Assembly (NCBI GenBank): GCA_023667695.1
Contig: JAMOZY010000007.1
Span: 53,069-117,068, forward strand
Direction: 5' to 3'
DNA: 64,000 nucleotides
From: Clostridium sp.
Lineage (GTDB): Bacteria > Bacillota > Clostridia > Lachnospirales > Lachnospiraceae
The notes under the pieces are model-generated. The model made no database searches. It saw only the letters and a program-made list of their open reading frames with translations, and had not been told where the DNA came from. Shown here in pieces: positions 44,970 through 54,939 of this stretch (its first letter is position 1; each line of letters starts with the position of its first letter). Position numbers and translations under genes: made by a program.

Positions 44970-45284
44970 CTACAGTCCCAGATAAGCCTCAATTTCAAAG
45001 CCGCCGGTATTCTGGTACACCTCATCTACAATCAGCCGCACCAGTTCATCTGCCTCATTCCTTGTCCGGGTTATCCCAATGACAATGACCGGATGCTCCA
45101 GTTCTTCATAGACGGGCTGCCGTAGTTCTTCATATTCATATATTTCCAAAATTCCATCCTGAAATACCGGAAGGGTAATGCAATGCAGATTTGAAATGGA
45201 TTTGTTCCGGTTCATTTTCCGCATGGTTGGCAGAATCCTTCGGTCTGGTATTCCGCGGACATACATTCGATTGTATAGCTTCAT
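44970..45284 (-). CDS. Hypothetical protein (104 aa)
   Basis: Not recognised. A soluble, mixed basic/acidic protein with no membrane segment; the middle reads LPVFQDGILEIYEYEELRQP and the end DEVYQNTGGFEIEAYLGL. AGGAG lies five bases before the ATG. It sits between the 467-residue helical protein and DUF2953-gerW, all on one strand and closely spaced, so a shared envelope or sporulation role is possible but unproven. Confidence 0.65.
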   Translation of the reverse strand: MKLYNRMYVRGIPDRRILPTMRKMNRNKSISNLHCITLPVFQDGILEIYEYEELRQPVYEELEHPVIVIGITRTRNEADELVRLIVDEVYQNTGGFEIEAYLGL

Positions 45285-45318
45285 GGAAACTCCTGTCTGC
45301 TCCTCCGTTCCTTAGGTC

Positions 45319-46722
45319 TTACCCGTCCTGCTCCATCATTTCATCGATTATGGCAGTAACGGCTTTTAACTCCCTGCTATTGTTACAATGCGCCAGCGCA
45401 TAGTTCAGGTAATCCGAGATTTCCTGCTGGCTGTTAAAGAACACCGGTACCACTCCCAATACCATTGCCATTCTGGCACGATTGATTCGTTTATCATGGG
45501 CAGCAAAGGAAGCACTGAATTCTTCCACCAGCCTGTCCCTTACCTGGTTGATATAAATGCTGTCTGCAAGCTCCGGTTCCAGAGAATCCGGTTTTAAATC
45601 AATAAAAATACTGCTGCACAGAAGCTTGGAAATCAGATTCAAATCGGCATATTCTTCTAAAAGCTCTGATTCCTTTAACAGTTCCTGTTCCCCGGACCAT
45701 ACATCAAATAATACGCCTTCTCCCTGCATCAGCTTTTCGCCTAATGCCTCCTGGGAACCCTCCAAAGCAAAGAAACAGTCCTCCGCCACTTCCGAAATCA
45801 CGGTATCATTTGCCATAGCCTCCAGAACACATTCCAGCGCCTTGGCTGCATAGCCCATTTCCTTCGTTTCTTCCTCCACATAGATTCCTGCTGTCATAAC
45901 CGCATATAACTCATTTACAACATCCTCCAACAGCAGATAATCCGTCACCAGTTCATCAATATAATCCGCTGTATCTTCCAGCCGCTCCATGGAGGCTTCC
46001 CATTCCTCTCTGGATAAATTCTGATAATCCAGTTGTTCCAAAGCGTTTAAGACCTGAAACAGCTCCGGATATTCAGTTTCAAAGCCCTCTGGCTTGTACA
46101 GACCGGAGCATGACCGTATGGTTTCTGCAAAATCATCTACCGTACTGCATTCCGAGCCGGTATAGATTCTCAGACTTTCATTTAATATATCATAGAAACG
46201 GCTTTTGGTCATCCGGATAGGGAGCTGCTCCACCACCATCTGAATCTTGCTGTTAATGACCATCTTGTCCTCATCCTGAAACAAATACCGGAATATTTTC
46301 CCGGCATAGGCCTCTGTATCTATCTCTTCCTCTACCGCTTCCTCGGAATATTCCAGGCGGTTCAATATGTATTCATAAATCTGCAGTGCATCTGTATAGC
46401 TGGTCAGAATCCGCATCTTTGCCGTAACCCGGCTGCGGATTTCATGAATCTCCTTCCGGTCTGTCCCCCGGTTGTCATAGTTTCGCTCCAGCACATAGCG
46501 TCCGGTCAACTTCTGAATGGCATCAAAGGCCTCTTCTACATAAGAATCTCTGCTGCTGTATTCCTGAATCCGCTCCCGAAAGGTATATAGATTCATAGCC
46601 AGCTGAATCATGGAATACTCCAGATAGATACGGGACATAAATGCTCCGTATTTAGGCAGATTTTCCCTCATATTCATTTTACTGCCAATCTGTTTGATTA
46701 CTAATCGCTCCTGCTTCTGCAT
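45319..46722 (-). CDS. Hypothetical all-helical cytosolic protein (467 aa)
   Basis: Not recognised as a named family. No signal peptide or membrane helix; it is acidic and strongly alpha-helical throughout, with heptad-like repeats such as LEQLDYQNLSREEWEASMERLED. The C-terminal 70 residues (RINRARMAMVLGVVPVFFNSQQEISDYLNYAL) look like the best-conserved segment. AAGGAG precedes the ATG. It lies between the rhomboid-like gene and the small orphan gene, within a compact minus-strand run. Confidence 0.75.
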   Translation of the reverse strand: MQKQERLVIKQIGSKMNMRENLPKYGAFMSRIYLEYSMIQLAMNLYTFRERIQEYSSRDSYVEEAFDAIQKLTGRYVLERNYDNRGTDRKEIHEIRSRVTAKMRILTSYTDALQIYEYILNRLEYSEEAVEEEIDTEAYAGKIFRYLFQDEDKMVINSKIQMVVEQLPIRMTKSRFYDILNESLRIYTGSECSTVDDFAETIRSCSGLYKPEGFETEYPELFQVLNALEQLDYQNLSREEWEASMERLEDTADYIDELVTDYLLLEDVVNELYAVMTAGIYVEEETKEMGYAAKALECVLEAMANDTVISEVAEDCFFALEGSQEALGEKLMQGEGVLFDVWSGEQELLKESELLEEYADLNLISKLLCSSIFIDLKPDSLEPELADSIYINQVRDRLVEEFSASFAAHDKRINRARMAMVLGVVPVFFNSQQEISDYLNYALAHCNNSRELKAVTAIIDEMMEQDG

Positions 46723-46739
46723 GATGCACTCCTTTTCTT

Positions 46740-47612
46740 CTATTTCTTATGCTCGTGTGTAAATAAATGATCGGAACAATATTCCAGATTCCCTTTGCAT
46801 TTGGAACAAAACCGGAATTGCAGTTCCGGATTCGTCGCCTCCGTCCGGCCACAGACTGCGCAATAATGCCGGGTTCCCCTGGCAGTTGCCTCTTTCACCT
46901 GTTTCCGGTACTTTCGCTTTCGTTTCACTTCCTTTGGCGAAATCTGCTTGTAATTCCGTGTGGTCAAAAAGTAAATCAAAAAATTCGCCACGGATAATAA
47001 AATCGAAACATCTTCGGATATATATGGGGCAGCCATGCCCGGATTTTGAATCCCGTAAAACAGATTCTGAAGGAACAGATACCCTAACACCACGCCTTCC
47101 GCAATCGCCAGCCACTTCATTTTCACACGGATGACAAACATAAAATATACTTCGTGATTCGGAAAAATCGTTGCAAATGCCATGAAGGATGTCCAATTCA
47201 GGTATTCCGTACTCATGGACAGATTCCATGCACGGTCAAAGCCCCACAACAATCCGGTTATCAGATAAATGAGTATCGGGCCAAGGGTCATGAACAAAAT
47301 CCCCATGAACATATAGACATTATACCGAAAGGCTCCCCAGACATTCTCCAGGGTCTTACCAATCCAGTAATAAAAGATAAACATGAATATAGTAAATACG
47401 CTCAGACCGCTTGGCGGGGTACAAATCCAGGTCACCAGCCGCCAGACCTGTCCATGACAGATTGCTGCCGGGTCCATGTTAATATAGTAATATGCCACTG
47501 GAGAAAACAACATAAAGATATAACCCAGGGCATAGGCGCCCAGGATATAAAGAATCAAATTCTTAATGGCATACTTTCCCAGCTTCCGTTCCAGCTTATT
47601 CATCCAATGCAT
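46740..47612 (-). CDS. Rhomboid-like membrane protein with C-terminal zinc-ribbon
   Basis: This protein of about 290 residues has six hydrophobic helices, and the motif HGQVWRLVTWICTP in the first outer loop is the typical rhomboid W-R segment. No GxSG nucleophile motif is visible, so it is more likely a rhomboid-fold pseudoprotease than an active peptidase. After a basic stretch (KEVKRKRKYRKQVKE) the tail has CAVC, CSKC and CSDH, a zinc-ribbon pattern. The start ATG at 47610-47612 has AAAGG nine bases upstream; earlier ATGs are too close to it. Confidence 0.75.
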   Translation of the reverse strand: MHWMNKLERKLGKYAIKNLILYILGAYALGYIFMLFSPVAYYYINMDPAAICHGQVWRLVTWICTPPSGLSVFTIFMFIFYYWIGKTLENVWGAFRYNVYMFMGILFMTLGPILIYLITGLLWGFDRAWNLSMSTEYLNWTSFMAFATIFPNHEVYFMFVIRVKMKWLAIAEGVVLGYLFLQNLFYGIQNPGMAAPYISEDVSILLSVANFLIYFLTTRNYKQISPKEVKRKRKYRKQVKEATARGTRHYCAVCGRTEATNPELQFRFCSKCKGNLEYCSDHLFTHEHKK

Positions 47613-47935
47613 ATTCATCATCCTTTCCAATAGCCTTTTAATTATAGCTTATCCCTTCTTCAAACGCAAGTGCGAGCCTTTCTCTTTCCGGAACCTTAAT
47701 CTTTCATTTATAGACATTTCATAATTTTCCTGTTCCCTTTCTCCTTCTTCCACCTTCTATATCTTACAATTTTCTTACAAAAAACCAATTCCCGTTCCAT
47801 TTCTGCTGATATGGAATCCATGTTCAGCCAAATATCCGCTGGAGCCGATTTCCTTCGAGATGGCAAGGCAAGCCTGCTCCCATGCCATCGAAGGAATCAA
47901 CACGATACAAAGGCGGTAATCCGGTACACCTTCTC
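47613..47935. other. Non-coding gap with one imperfect hairpin
   Basis: A 323-bp gap between the LysM gene and the rhomboid-like gene, both on the minus strand. It contains an imperfect inverted repeat (GATTTCCTTCGAGATGGCA at 47847 and TGCCATCGAAGGAATC ending at 47898) without a U-tract, and TTACAA repeated twice near 47765-47785. Nothing else was recognised; a promoter for the rhomboid-like transcript is probably here. Confidence 0.4.
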
Positions 47936-48298
47936 CTATCTTGGTGCAATCACCGGAAAATGAAGTACAAAACCGGCAGGAACCGGCAATTCCCGTAAGG
48001 AAGCGTTATATTCTGCCAGACTGTCAAAATCCGTATCAAACAGCTTTAAAATATCCTCCAGGGTATCCCCCTCCTGGGTAATATAGCTCCGTTCACTGCT
48101 CCCGCCGGGTACCGTCGAATTCGGCATGGTCGGCAGGCAAAGCTCATCTCCCACCTGAAGATTATATACATTGACGTACGGATTGGAACGAAGCACATCA
48201 ATTAATTTCAAATCATAGCTTCGTGCAATCTTATAAAGGGTATCTCCTTCCTTTACTACATAAACAAACCCTCTGCAATTCTGAGAATTATTATACAT
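47936..48298 (-). CDS. Double LysM domain protein (120 aa)
   Basis: This 120-residue protein consists of two LysM domains: VVKEGDTLYKIARSYDL (about 13-29) to LQVGDELCLP (about 56), and YITQEGDTLEDILKLF (about 72-87) to LHFP. LysM binds N-acetylglucosamine polymers such as peptidoglycan. There is no signal peptide, so it resembles spore-coat or cortex LysM proteins made in the mother cell rather than a secreted enzyme; this is inference. GAAAGG precedes the ATG. Confidence 0.82.
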   Translation of the reverse strand: MYNNSQNCRGFVYVVKEGDTLYKIARSYDLKLIDVLRSNPYVNVYNLQVGDELCLPTMPNSTVPGGSSERSYITQEGDTLEDILKLFDTDFDSLAEYNASLRELPVPAGFVLHFPVIAPR

Positions 48299-48458
48299 TT
48301 TTTGAGCCTTTCGTCTTTTTGATTATCTTATTCATTCTTTTTTTCTATGTGCATGATTCTTTCTTCTGCTGTGACAATTCAGCCATGCTCAGCCTTAAGC
48401 CGTGGAAATAAATGTACTTATTTGCAGCTCCCATTCCAAACCGGCGGGTAACTTATTT

Positions 48459-48589
48459 CCGCGAGCAATGAGAAAATAGCCATGCTTGCATGGATATTTG
48501 ACGAATGCCGCGAGGGTCAAATACCCCGCCCCCTGGGGCGGAAAGAACAAGCCCAATCATGCCCCGTAGCTTGCTTCGGAGTATTTGAC
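48459..48589. repeat. Dispersed palindromic element, copy B
   Basis: Reverse orientation relative to copies C-E. Its outer arms read GTCAAAT and GTATTTGAC; inner hairpins are GCCCC/GGGGC and a GTAGC...GGGG variant; the tail has CCATG/CATGG. It matches copy E closely when reverse-complemented. It lies about 70 bases before the activase promoter. The preceding 48410-48458 also holds an AAATAA/TTATTT inverted repeat that may extend it. Confidence 0.75.
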
Positions 48590-48621
48590 TTCATAACAAA
48601 GGAAATCAACGAAATAGACTG

Positions 48622-48635
48622 TTACAAAATTGTAA
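48622..48635. promoter_or_regulatory. Putative operator upstream of the activase promoter
   Basis: TTACAA-AA-TTGTAA, an inverted repeat at 48622-48635 ending about 22 bases before the -35 box. Its symmetry and position suggest a dimeric regulator binding site, possibly an activator. The regulator is unknown. Confidence 0.4.
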
Positions 48636-48657
48636 ACTTATCGCCATGTTTTACATA

Positions 48658-48686
48658 TTGAGTTTTTCGACAGTTTCACTTATAAT
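48658..48686 (+). promoter_or_regulatory. Promoter for the activase gene
   Basis: TTGAGT (48658-48663) and TATAAT (48681-48686) spaced by exactly 17 bases, about 60 bases before the start codon, in an otherwise non-coding gap of about 448 bases. Confidence 0.65.
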
Positions 48687-48746
48687 ATCTGAGAATGCAG
48701 CGAAACACATTTTAATATGAATATATTGTAAGGAGGGCGGCTTCCT

Positions 48747-51700
48747 ATGCCGCGGGAAATTATGAATTACACGATTGGTATTGATATTGGTTCCACTACA
48801 GTAAAGGTTGCTGTTCTGGACGAAGCACATCATATATTATTTTCAGACTATCAGCGTCACTTTGCTGATATCAAAGGAACACTTGCCCGGCTGGTAGAGG
48901 ATGCCGGACATCAGTTGGGAAATCTTGAAATCCGGCCTACCATTACCGGTTCCGGAGGGCTTGCCATCGCTTCCATCCTGGAGGTGCCTTTTTCCCAGGA
49001 GGTGGTTTGCGTAACCGATGCCCTACAGATGTATGCGCCTCAAACGGATGTATCCATCGAATTAGGCGGCGAGGATGCCAAGATTATCTACCTGACGAAT
49101 GGAATCGAACAAAGAATGAATGGGGTGTGTGCCGGCGGTACCGGTTCTTTTATCGACCAGATGGCCTCTCTGCTTCAAACTGATGCGGAAGGCTTAAATG
49201 AATATGCCAAAAACTATGATACCATTTATCCGATTGCTGCCCGTTGCGGTGTTTTTGCAAAAACCGATATCCAGCCACTGATTAACGAAGGGGCTACCAA
49301 GGAAAATCTGGCTGCCTCCATCTATCAGGCGGTTGTAGACCAGACCATCAGTGGTCTGGCATGTGGCAAACCAATCCGGGGCAATGTAGCATTTTTAGGC
49401 GGTCCTCTTCATTTCCAGTCCGAACTGCAGAAGGCATTTGTACGGAATCTTAACTTAACGGAAGAGCATATCATTGCACCAGACAATTCGCATTTATTTG
49501 CTGCCATTGGCGCGGCTCTGAATGCAGAAGCATCGGATGCGTATACTACGCTGGATGCTTTGGATGCCAAGCTTCACAGTGATATCCAGATTGAAATGGA
49601 GGTTGACCGGATGGACCCTCTCTTCCGGAATCAGGCAGAATATGACGCCTTCTGTGAGAGACATAATCAATACAAGGTAACCAAGGGGGACTTAGCCTCC
49701 TATAAAGGCAACTGTTTCCTGGGGATTGATGCCGGCTCCACCACAACCAAGGTTGCTCTGGTCGGAGAAGACGGCACCCTGCTTTATTCCTTCTATAGCA
49801 GTAACAACGGAAGTCCGTTGAATACCAGTATCCGGGCAATTCAGGATATCTATTCCAAGCTGCCGGAAGCTGCCAGAATCGTTCGTGCCTGCTCCACCGG
49901 TTATGGAGAAGCTCTGATTAAATCGGCACTTATGCTGGATGATGGGGAAGTCGAAACCATTGCGCATTATACTGCCGCCGCTTTTTTTGAACCGGAGGTA
50001 GACTGTATCCTGGACATCGGCGGTCAGGACATGAAATGTATCAAGATTAAGAGCCAGGCTGTCGATAATGTAATGCTGAATGAAGCCTGCTCCTCCGGCT
50101 GTGGTTCCTTTATTGAAACCTTTGCAAAGTCCATGAACTATAAAATCGAAGACTTTGCAAAAATAGCTCTGTTTGCAGAGCATCCCATCAATCTTGGCTC
50201 CCGCTGTACCGTATTCATGAACTCCAAGGTAAAGCAGGCACAAAAGGAAGGGGCGGATGTGTCAGACATTTCGGCTGGTCTTGCTTATTCCGTTATTAAG
50301 AATGCGTTATTAAAGGTTATCAAGCTGACGGACCCGAAGGATTTAGGAAAACGGGTGGTGGTTCAGGGCGGAACCTTTTATAATGATGCAGTCCTTCGAA
50401 GCTTTGAATTGATTGCAGGCATTCAGGCCATCCGTCCGGATATTTCCGGTATTATGGGTGCCTTTGGCGCGGCTCTGATTGCAAGAGATAATTATGATGG
50501 GGCTATGGAAACGACTATGCTTTCCATTGAAGATATTAATCATCTGACCTATGAAACCTCCATGGCAAGATGTAAGGGCTGTACCAATAGTTGTCTGCTG
50601 ACCATTAACCGATTCTCTGGCGGCAGACAATTCATTACCGGTAATCGCTGTGAACGGGGAATCGGTCAGAAAAAGAATAAAGACCATGTCCCGAATTTAT
50701 TTGAATATAAATTCCATCGAATCTTTGATTATGAACCATTACCGCCAGAAGCTGCTCCCCGGGGAGAAATCGGTATTCCAAGAGTGTTGAATATGTATGA
50801 AAACTACCCGCTCTGGTTTACCTTCCTGACTAAGCTGGGCTTTCGGGTTCTCCTGTCTCCGCCTTCCAGCCGGGACATTTATACATTGGGTATCGAATCC
50901 ATTCCAAGTGAATCGGAATGCTATCCGGCTAAGATTTCACATGGACATATTATGTGGCTGTTAAAGCATGATATCAAACGGATTTTCCAGCCATGCATTG
51001 TATATGAACAAAATGAAACCCCGGATGCCTATAACCACTATAACTGTCCAATTGTTACCTCTTATGCGGAAAACATTAAGAATAACGTGGAAGAAATCCG
51101 AAGCGACGACATTACCTTTATCCGTCCTTTTATGGCACTGGATAACCGGGATGCCCTAGTGACCCGGCTCTATCATGAGTTTTCCAAATACTATAGCCTG
51201 GATAAAAAGGAAGTGAAGGAAGCCTTAGATGCAGGCTTTGATGAATACGAGCGCGTAAAGCTGGACTTGCAGAAAAAGGGGGAGGAAGCCATACGCTTCT
51301 GTGATGAGAATAACCGGATGGGAATTGTATTAGCCGGCCGTCCTTATCATGTAGACCCGGAAATCAATCACGGTCTGCCGGAATTGATTAATTCCTATGG
51401 TATTGCTATATTAACGGAGGATTCCATTTCCCATTTATCCAATGTGGAGCGTCCCCTTATCGTATCCGACCAGTGGATGTACCACAGCCGTCTGTATGCA
51501 GCAGCTAATTATGTTAAGTCCAGCCGGAATCTGGAATTGATTCAGTTGAATTCCTTTGGCTGCGGACTGGATGCAGTGACAACCGATTGTGTCAGCGATA
51601 TCCTCTCCGGCTCCGGCAAGATTTATACTGTATTAAAAATAGACGAGGTCAGTAATTTAGGTGCAGCGCGGATTCGAATCCGTTCTTTAATCAGTGCGGT

Positions 51701-53057
51701 AAAGGTGCGCAATAAAAAGGGAATCCAGCCACATCCGATTTCTTCTGCTTATGAAAGAGAAATATTTACCAAGGAAATGAAGGAAAATCGTTATACGGTT
51801 CTGGCGCCAAATATGTCACCCATACATTTCAGCATGCTGATGCCTGCCTTTAGCAAAAGCGGTGTCAACTTTGTTTCCCTGCCAGACCCGGATAAATCCG
51901 CCATTGATGTGGGACTGAAATATGTGAATAATGATGCCTGCTACCCTTCGATTCTGGTAGTCGGACAGCTAATACAGGAATTACAGACCGGGAAATATGA
52001 TTTAAATAATACGGCTCTTGCCATTACCCAGACCGGTGGCGGCTGTCGGGCAACCAACTACATCGGCTTCATCCGCCGGGCTTTAAAGAAGGCGGGCATG
52101 GAACAGGTCCCGGTCATTTCCATCAATGCCGGGGGACTGGAAAGCAATCCGGGCTTTCATTTTAATTACACCATGATTCGGGCTTCCATTCAGGCAGTGA
52201 TTTACGGTGATGTATTCATGCGCTGTCTTTATCACATGCGGCCTTATGAGGAAGTGCCGGGTTCTGCCGATGCTCTTCATAAAAAATGGGAGGCTATCTG
52301 TATCCGGGCTATTGAAGACGGAGCCAGCATGCGTTCCTTCCGGAAAAATATCAAGGGAATCATTCGGGAATTTGATCAATTACCGATTAAAACTATTCAG
52401 AAGCCAAGGGTCGGTGTAGTTGGTGAGATTCTGGTAAAATTCCAGCCATGCGCCAACAATAATATCGTAGACCTGTTAGAAGCGGAAGGAGCAGAAGCTG
52501 TCATGCCGGATTTATCCGGATTCCTGGATTACTGTGCCTATAATGCAAACTATAAGCATGAATTCCTAGGTAAAACCAAGAAATCTGCTACCATTAATAA
52601 CTGGGTCATTAAGTTCTTAGACCTGTACCGCTCAACTGCCCGGAAGGAATTGGCGGCAAGCAGACATTTCAGCAGCATCGCCCATATTGATGAACTGGCA
52701 GAATATGCAAAACCGATTGTATCTCTAGGCAACCAGACCGGAGAAGGCTGGTTTCTTACTGCTGAGATGATTGAATTAATTAAATCCGATGTGCCGAATA
52801 TCGTATGCTGTCAGCCCTTTGGCTGTCTGCCAAATCACATTGTAGGAAAGGGCGTCATTAAAGAGCTGCGGGCAGCATATCCGGATGCCAATATTGTTGC
52901 TGTTGACTTTGATCCCGGTGCTTCCGAGGTCAATCAGCTCAACCGGATTAAGCTGATGCTTTCTACCGCCCAGAAGAACCTGCATGCAAAGACAGGGCCT
53001 GTAACAGATTATGAACAACAACAGTTCGAGGCGGCTGCAAGCCAGTCTCCGGAATAA
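48747..53057 (+). CDS. Giant acyl-CoA dehydratase activase (two HgdC-like domains fused to dehydratase-like domains)
   Basis: A 1436-residue protein of the 2-hydroxyacyl-CoA dehydratase activator family. Two ASKHA ATPase domains start at about 10 ([10 protein letters not shown]) and 326 ([10 protein letters not shown]). In HgdC the [4Fe-4S] is held by two cysteines 39 residues apart, and both domains keep this: Cys128/Cys167 and Cys448/Cys487. Around 607-640 is a further Cys group (CKGCTNSC and CERG), then DUF2229 (about 660-900) and a C-terminal region related to HgdB-type subunits. Such proteins couple ATP hydrolysis to very low-potential electron transfer. The acceptor is unknown; no separate dehydratase genes are nearby. 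It is monocistronic, with its own promoter and terminator. Confidence 0.9.
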   Translation: MPREIMNYTIGIDIGSTTVKVAVLDEAHHILFSDYQRHFADIKGTLARLVEDAGHQLGNLEIRPTITGSGGLAIASILEVPFSQEVVCVTDALQMYAPQTDVSIELGGEDAKIIYLTNGIEQRMNGVCAGGTGSFIDQMASLLQTDAEGLNEYAKNYDTIYPIAARCGVFAKTDIQPLINEGATKENLAASIYQAVVDQTISGLACGKPIRGNVAFLGGPLHFQSELQKAFVRNLNLTEEHIIAPDNSHLFAAIGAALNAEASDAYTTLDALDAKLHSDIQIEMEVDRMDPLFRNQAEYDAFCERHNQYKVTKGDLASYKGNCFLGIDAGSTTTKVALVGEDGTLLYSFYSSNNGSPLNTSIRAIQDIYSKLPEAARIVRACSTGYGEALIKSALMLDDGEVETIAHYTAAAFFEPEVDCILDIGGQDMKCIKIKSQAVDNVMLNEACSSGCGSFIETFAKSMNYKIEDFAKIALFAEHPINLGSRCTVFMNSKVKQAQKEGADVSDISAGLAYSVIKNALLKVIKLTDPKDLGKRVVVQGGTFYNDAVLRSFELIAGIQAIRPDISGIMGAFGAALIARDNYDGAMETTMLSIEDINHLTYETSMARCKGCTNSCLLTINRFSGGRQFITGNRCERGIGQKKNKDHVPNLFEYKFHRIFDYEPLPPEAAPRGEIGIPRVLNMYENYPLWFTFLTKLGFRVLLSPPSSRDIYTLGIESIPSESECYPAKISHGHIMWLLKHDIKRIFQPCIVYEQNETPDAYNHYNCPIVTSYAENIKNNVEEIRSDDITFIRPFMALDNRDALVTRLYHEFSKYYSLDKKEVKEALDAGFDEYERVKLDLQKKGEEAIRFCDENNRMGIVLAGRPYHVDPEINHGLPELINSYGIAILTEDSISHLSNVERPLIVSDQWMYHSRLYAAANYVKSSRNLELIQLNSFGCGLDAVTTDCVSDILSGSGKIYTVLKIDEVSNLGAARIRIRSLISAVKVRNKKGIQPHPISSAYEREIFTKEMKENRYTVLAPNMSPIHFSMLMPAFSKSGVNFVSLPDPDKSAIDVGLKYVNNDACYPSILVVGQLIQELQTGKYDLNNTALAITQTGGGCRATNYIGFIRRALKKAGMEQVPVISINAGGLESNPGFHFNYTMIRASIQAVIYGDVFMRCLYHMRPYEEVPGSADALHKKWEAICIRAIEDGASMRSFRKNIKGIIREFDQLPIKTIQKPRVGVVGEILVKFQPCANNNIVDLLEAEGAEAVMPDLSGFLDYCAYNANYKHEFLGKTKKSATINNWVIKFLDLYRSTARKELAASRHFSSIAHIDELAEYAKPIVSLGNQTGEGWFLTAEMIELIKSDVPNIVCCQPFGCLPNHIVGKGVIKELRAAYPDANIVAVDFDPGASEVNQLNRIKLMLSTAQKNLHAKTGPVTDYEQQQFEAAASQSPE

Positions 53058-53112
53058 TCCTTTTGAAAAGCCCCGGTTGGCGAACCCGTCCCCAAAAAGT
53101 TAGACTTTTCGT

Positions 53113-53147
53113 GCAGCAGCTTTTATGGCTGCTGCGCTATTTTTATG
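53113..53147 (+). terminator. Activase terminator
   Basis: GCAGCAGC (53113-53120) and GCTGCTGC (53128-53135) with loop TTTTATG, followed by GCTATTTTTATG. It lies about 55 bases after the activase stop codon. Confidence 0.85.
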
Positions 53148-53190
53148 CAGCAAATCCTTTTATTCCCACAACACCAACCAGATTTTGTAC

Positions 53191-54087
53191 TTAATATACC
53201 TTCGAAGCTTCCCACAATTGCATGCAAACCTTCCGCCAGTCAGGAACTGTCTCGTATTGTTCCAAAATAGCACAGATTTCTTCAACATATATAGGCTCCT
53301 CTTCTAATTCCTCTGCAATAATTGAAACGGATTTCCCCTTTTGTTGCTTTTTATAAATCTGCTTTATTAATTTGATTGTCTCTCCCTGTTCTATTCCTCG
53401 TTTTATTCCTTGTTCCATGATTGTCATCCTAACAACCTCCCATTCTTCTGATTTCTTTACTGCCTGTACAATCTCATCTAACTGAAGGAGCCGTTTGTCT
53501 TTGAGGATAATATCGGGATTCGAAAGTGTGCTATTCTTTATATACTGGAGTAAACTGATTAATTCCGGTCTTCCATTCCGGCTTTTCATGTTCAGAAAGA
53601 TTTTCATTGTCCCATCTTCCAGATGAAATCCCTGTATTTCTTCGCATTGCTCTGTGAAGGTATACATTGCCAGATTCCGTCCAAAAATATCCTCCTGGGT
53701 AATAAAGATAATAACCGTAGATGGCAGATATCGATAGCGGGTTTTCTTGCCCGATTTTAAAATTGGCGCATCCATCAACCCCTGATAATACCGGGAACGC
53801 TTCCGTATGTCATCCTGTCTGGCATGATTCTGCATCTCTGTATCAAACTGCCGATGATTTTCATCTAGCGCCCAGGCATCCAGTCGAATGGCCCGTTTCC
53901 CTTCTGCATTCAAAATCACTTCTTCAACCTTTCCTTCCTGTAAATGAATTTCCTCATTCATAATGGTTCCTAACAGGCATTCATAGGCTTTCTTATCCTT
54001 CATAACCGATAGGAACAAGGAAAAATCACTTAAATTGACCTCTTCTGCTGGCAGAGTGTGTGACTGCTCTTCCCTTTTGTCCTTCAT
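53191..54087 (-). CDS. Rpn family PD-(D/E)XK nuclease / putative transposase
   Basis: This 298-residue protein is of the Rpn (recombination-promoting nuclease, PDDEXK_2) family, often spread by horizontal transfer. The nuclease core has RLDAWALDENHRQFDTEMQN (about 70-90) with Asp and Glu-x-Gln in family positions, then GLMDAPILKSG. The C-terminal part ends with a helical, Lys-rich segment. AAAGGAAG precedes the ATG. It is intact in frame but lies next to two decayed genes, so this patch may be a degrading island. Confidence 0.85.
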   Translation of the reverse strand: MKDKREEQSHTLPAEEVNLSDFSLFLSVMKDKKAYECLLGTIMNEEIHLQEGKVEEVILNAEGKRAIRLDAWALDENHRQFDTEMQNHARQDDIRKRSRYYQGLMDAPILKSGKKTRYRYLPSTVIIFITQEDIFGRNLAMYTFTEQCEEIQGFHLEDGTMKIFLNMKSRNGRPELISLLQYIKNSTLSNPDIILKDKRLLQLDEIVQAVKKSEEWEVVRMTIMEQGIKRGIEQGETIKLIKQIYKKQQKGKSVSIIAEELEEEPIYVEEICAILEQYETVPDWRKVCMQLWEASKVY

Positions 54088-54324
54088 AGCATCTTCCTTT
54101 CATATATAACAGGAAGATGAAATCTCCCTGCCTGTATTGGTGAATAAGCAAGGATTCTGATTTCTTAGATAACTGAAAACCAGTCGTTCGAATATAGAAA
54201 AAGCTTTGAATTCATTGCTTGTTATTAATTTATCACACAGCCCAATCATTATCAATATATTTTTTAATTTTTAATATATTTTAATTCTTATTTTATATTA
54301 TAGTAATCATATTAATCAATAACT
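54088..54324. other. AT-rich non-coding gap
   Basis: Very AT-rich stretch between the Rpn gene start and the terminator of the LRR remnant, with runs such as TATATTTTTTAATTTTTAATA near 54260-54280. No gene, repeat or RNA was recognised. A promoter for the Rpn gene is expected at its left end. Confidence 0.4.
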
Positions 54325-54372
54325 GTTTGAAAGAAAAGAACCCATCTACAGCCAAAGCGATAGACAGGTTCT
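54325..54372 (-). terminator. Terminator after the leucine-rich repeat remnant
   Basis: On the minus strand AGAACC and GGTTCT (54367-54372 and 54337-54342) enclose a loop with a small inner TCTA/TAGA stem, followed by TTTCTTT. It lies about 45 bases after the pseudogene stop and looks like its original terminator. Confidence 0.55.
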
Positions 54373-54415
54373 AACATCACCAATCAAAGACTATAAATTT
54401 GCACGAATATATTAT

Positions 54416-54765
54416 CTATTGTGCAATAAATGTATAACCATTCTCATTTGCATAGGTTTCCGCATAAGAACCGGATGTGCCACAAATATTTTTTATATTA
54501 TTACATTCATAAAATGCATAATTTTCTATATTAATAACATTATCCGGAATTTTTTAACTTGTTAAATTAATGCAACTATGAAATGCTGCATATCCTATAC
54601 TGATAATATTATTTGTCAATTATATATTTTTAAACTGCTACATCTCTGAAACTGTCCTTCCTCTATACTTGTAACACCTTCTGATATTTTTATACTTACT
54701 ATGTTTTTACATTCATAAAATGTATAAGCTCTTATACTTACAACAGTTTCTGGTATCGCAATAGC
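54416..54765 (-). pseudogene. Remnant of a BspA-type leucine-rich repeat (LRR_5) surface protein
   Basis: The minus strand holds degenerate LRR_5 repeats: AIPETVVSIRAYTFYEC, ISEGVTSIEEGQFQRC, then after a stop SVGYAAFHSCINLTS, and after another stop IPDNVINIENYAFYEC. It ends with GSYAETYANENGYTFIAQ and a stop at 54416-54418, the usual C-terminal ending of these proteins. Internal stops and lack of an N-terminus make it a pseudogene. BspA-like proteins are cell-surface adhesins in gut bacteria. The right end meets another remnant at about 54766. Confidence 0.75.
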
Positions 54766-54930
54766 TTAATCCTTGGCATTGCCACAGAACAGCACATGGA
54801 GATTATTGATGCCCTGTTTTCCGCATATAATTCCTTTGTCAGCGATAAAATCGAGGATTTTAACAGCAGCTTTTATTATGATTCTCCGCAAAACATCCTG
54901 AATGCTTACTTATACAAAACCATTGAGTAA
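54766..54930 (+). pseudogene. C-terminal fragment of an unidentified gene
   Basis: A plus-strand frame of about 54 codons ends at TAA 54928-54930: it reads SLILGIATEQHMEIIDAL, then FSAYNSFVSDKIEDFNSS and NILNAYLYKTIE. Its base composition is higher in GC than the LRR remnant on the left. There is no start codon with ribosome site and no recognisable family, so it is probably the tail of a lost gene truncated at about 54766. Confidence 0.5.
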
Positions 54931-54939
54931 GCATTCCTT

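Noticed and set aside
48299..48458. Extra gene between LysM and activase
   Set aside because: No frame with a ribosome site; the stretch holds only an AAATAA/TTATTT inverted repeat flanking repeat copy B.
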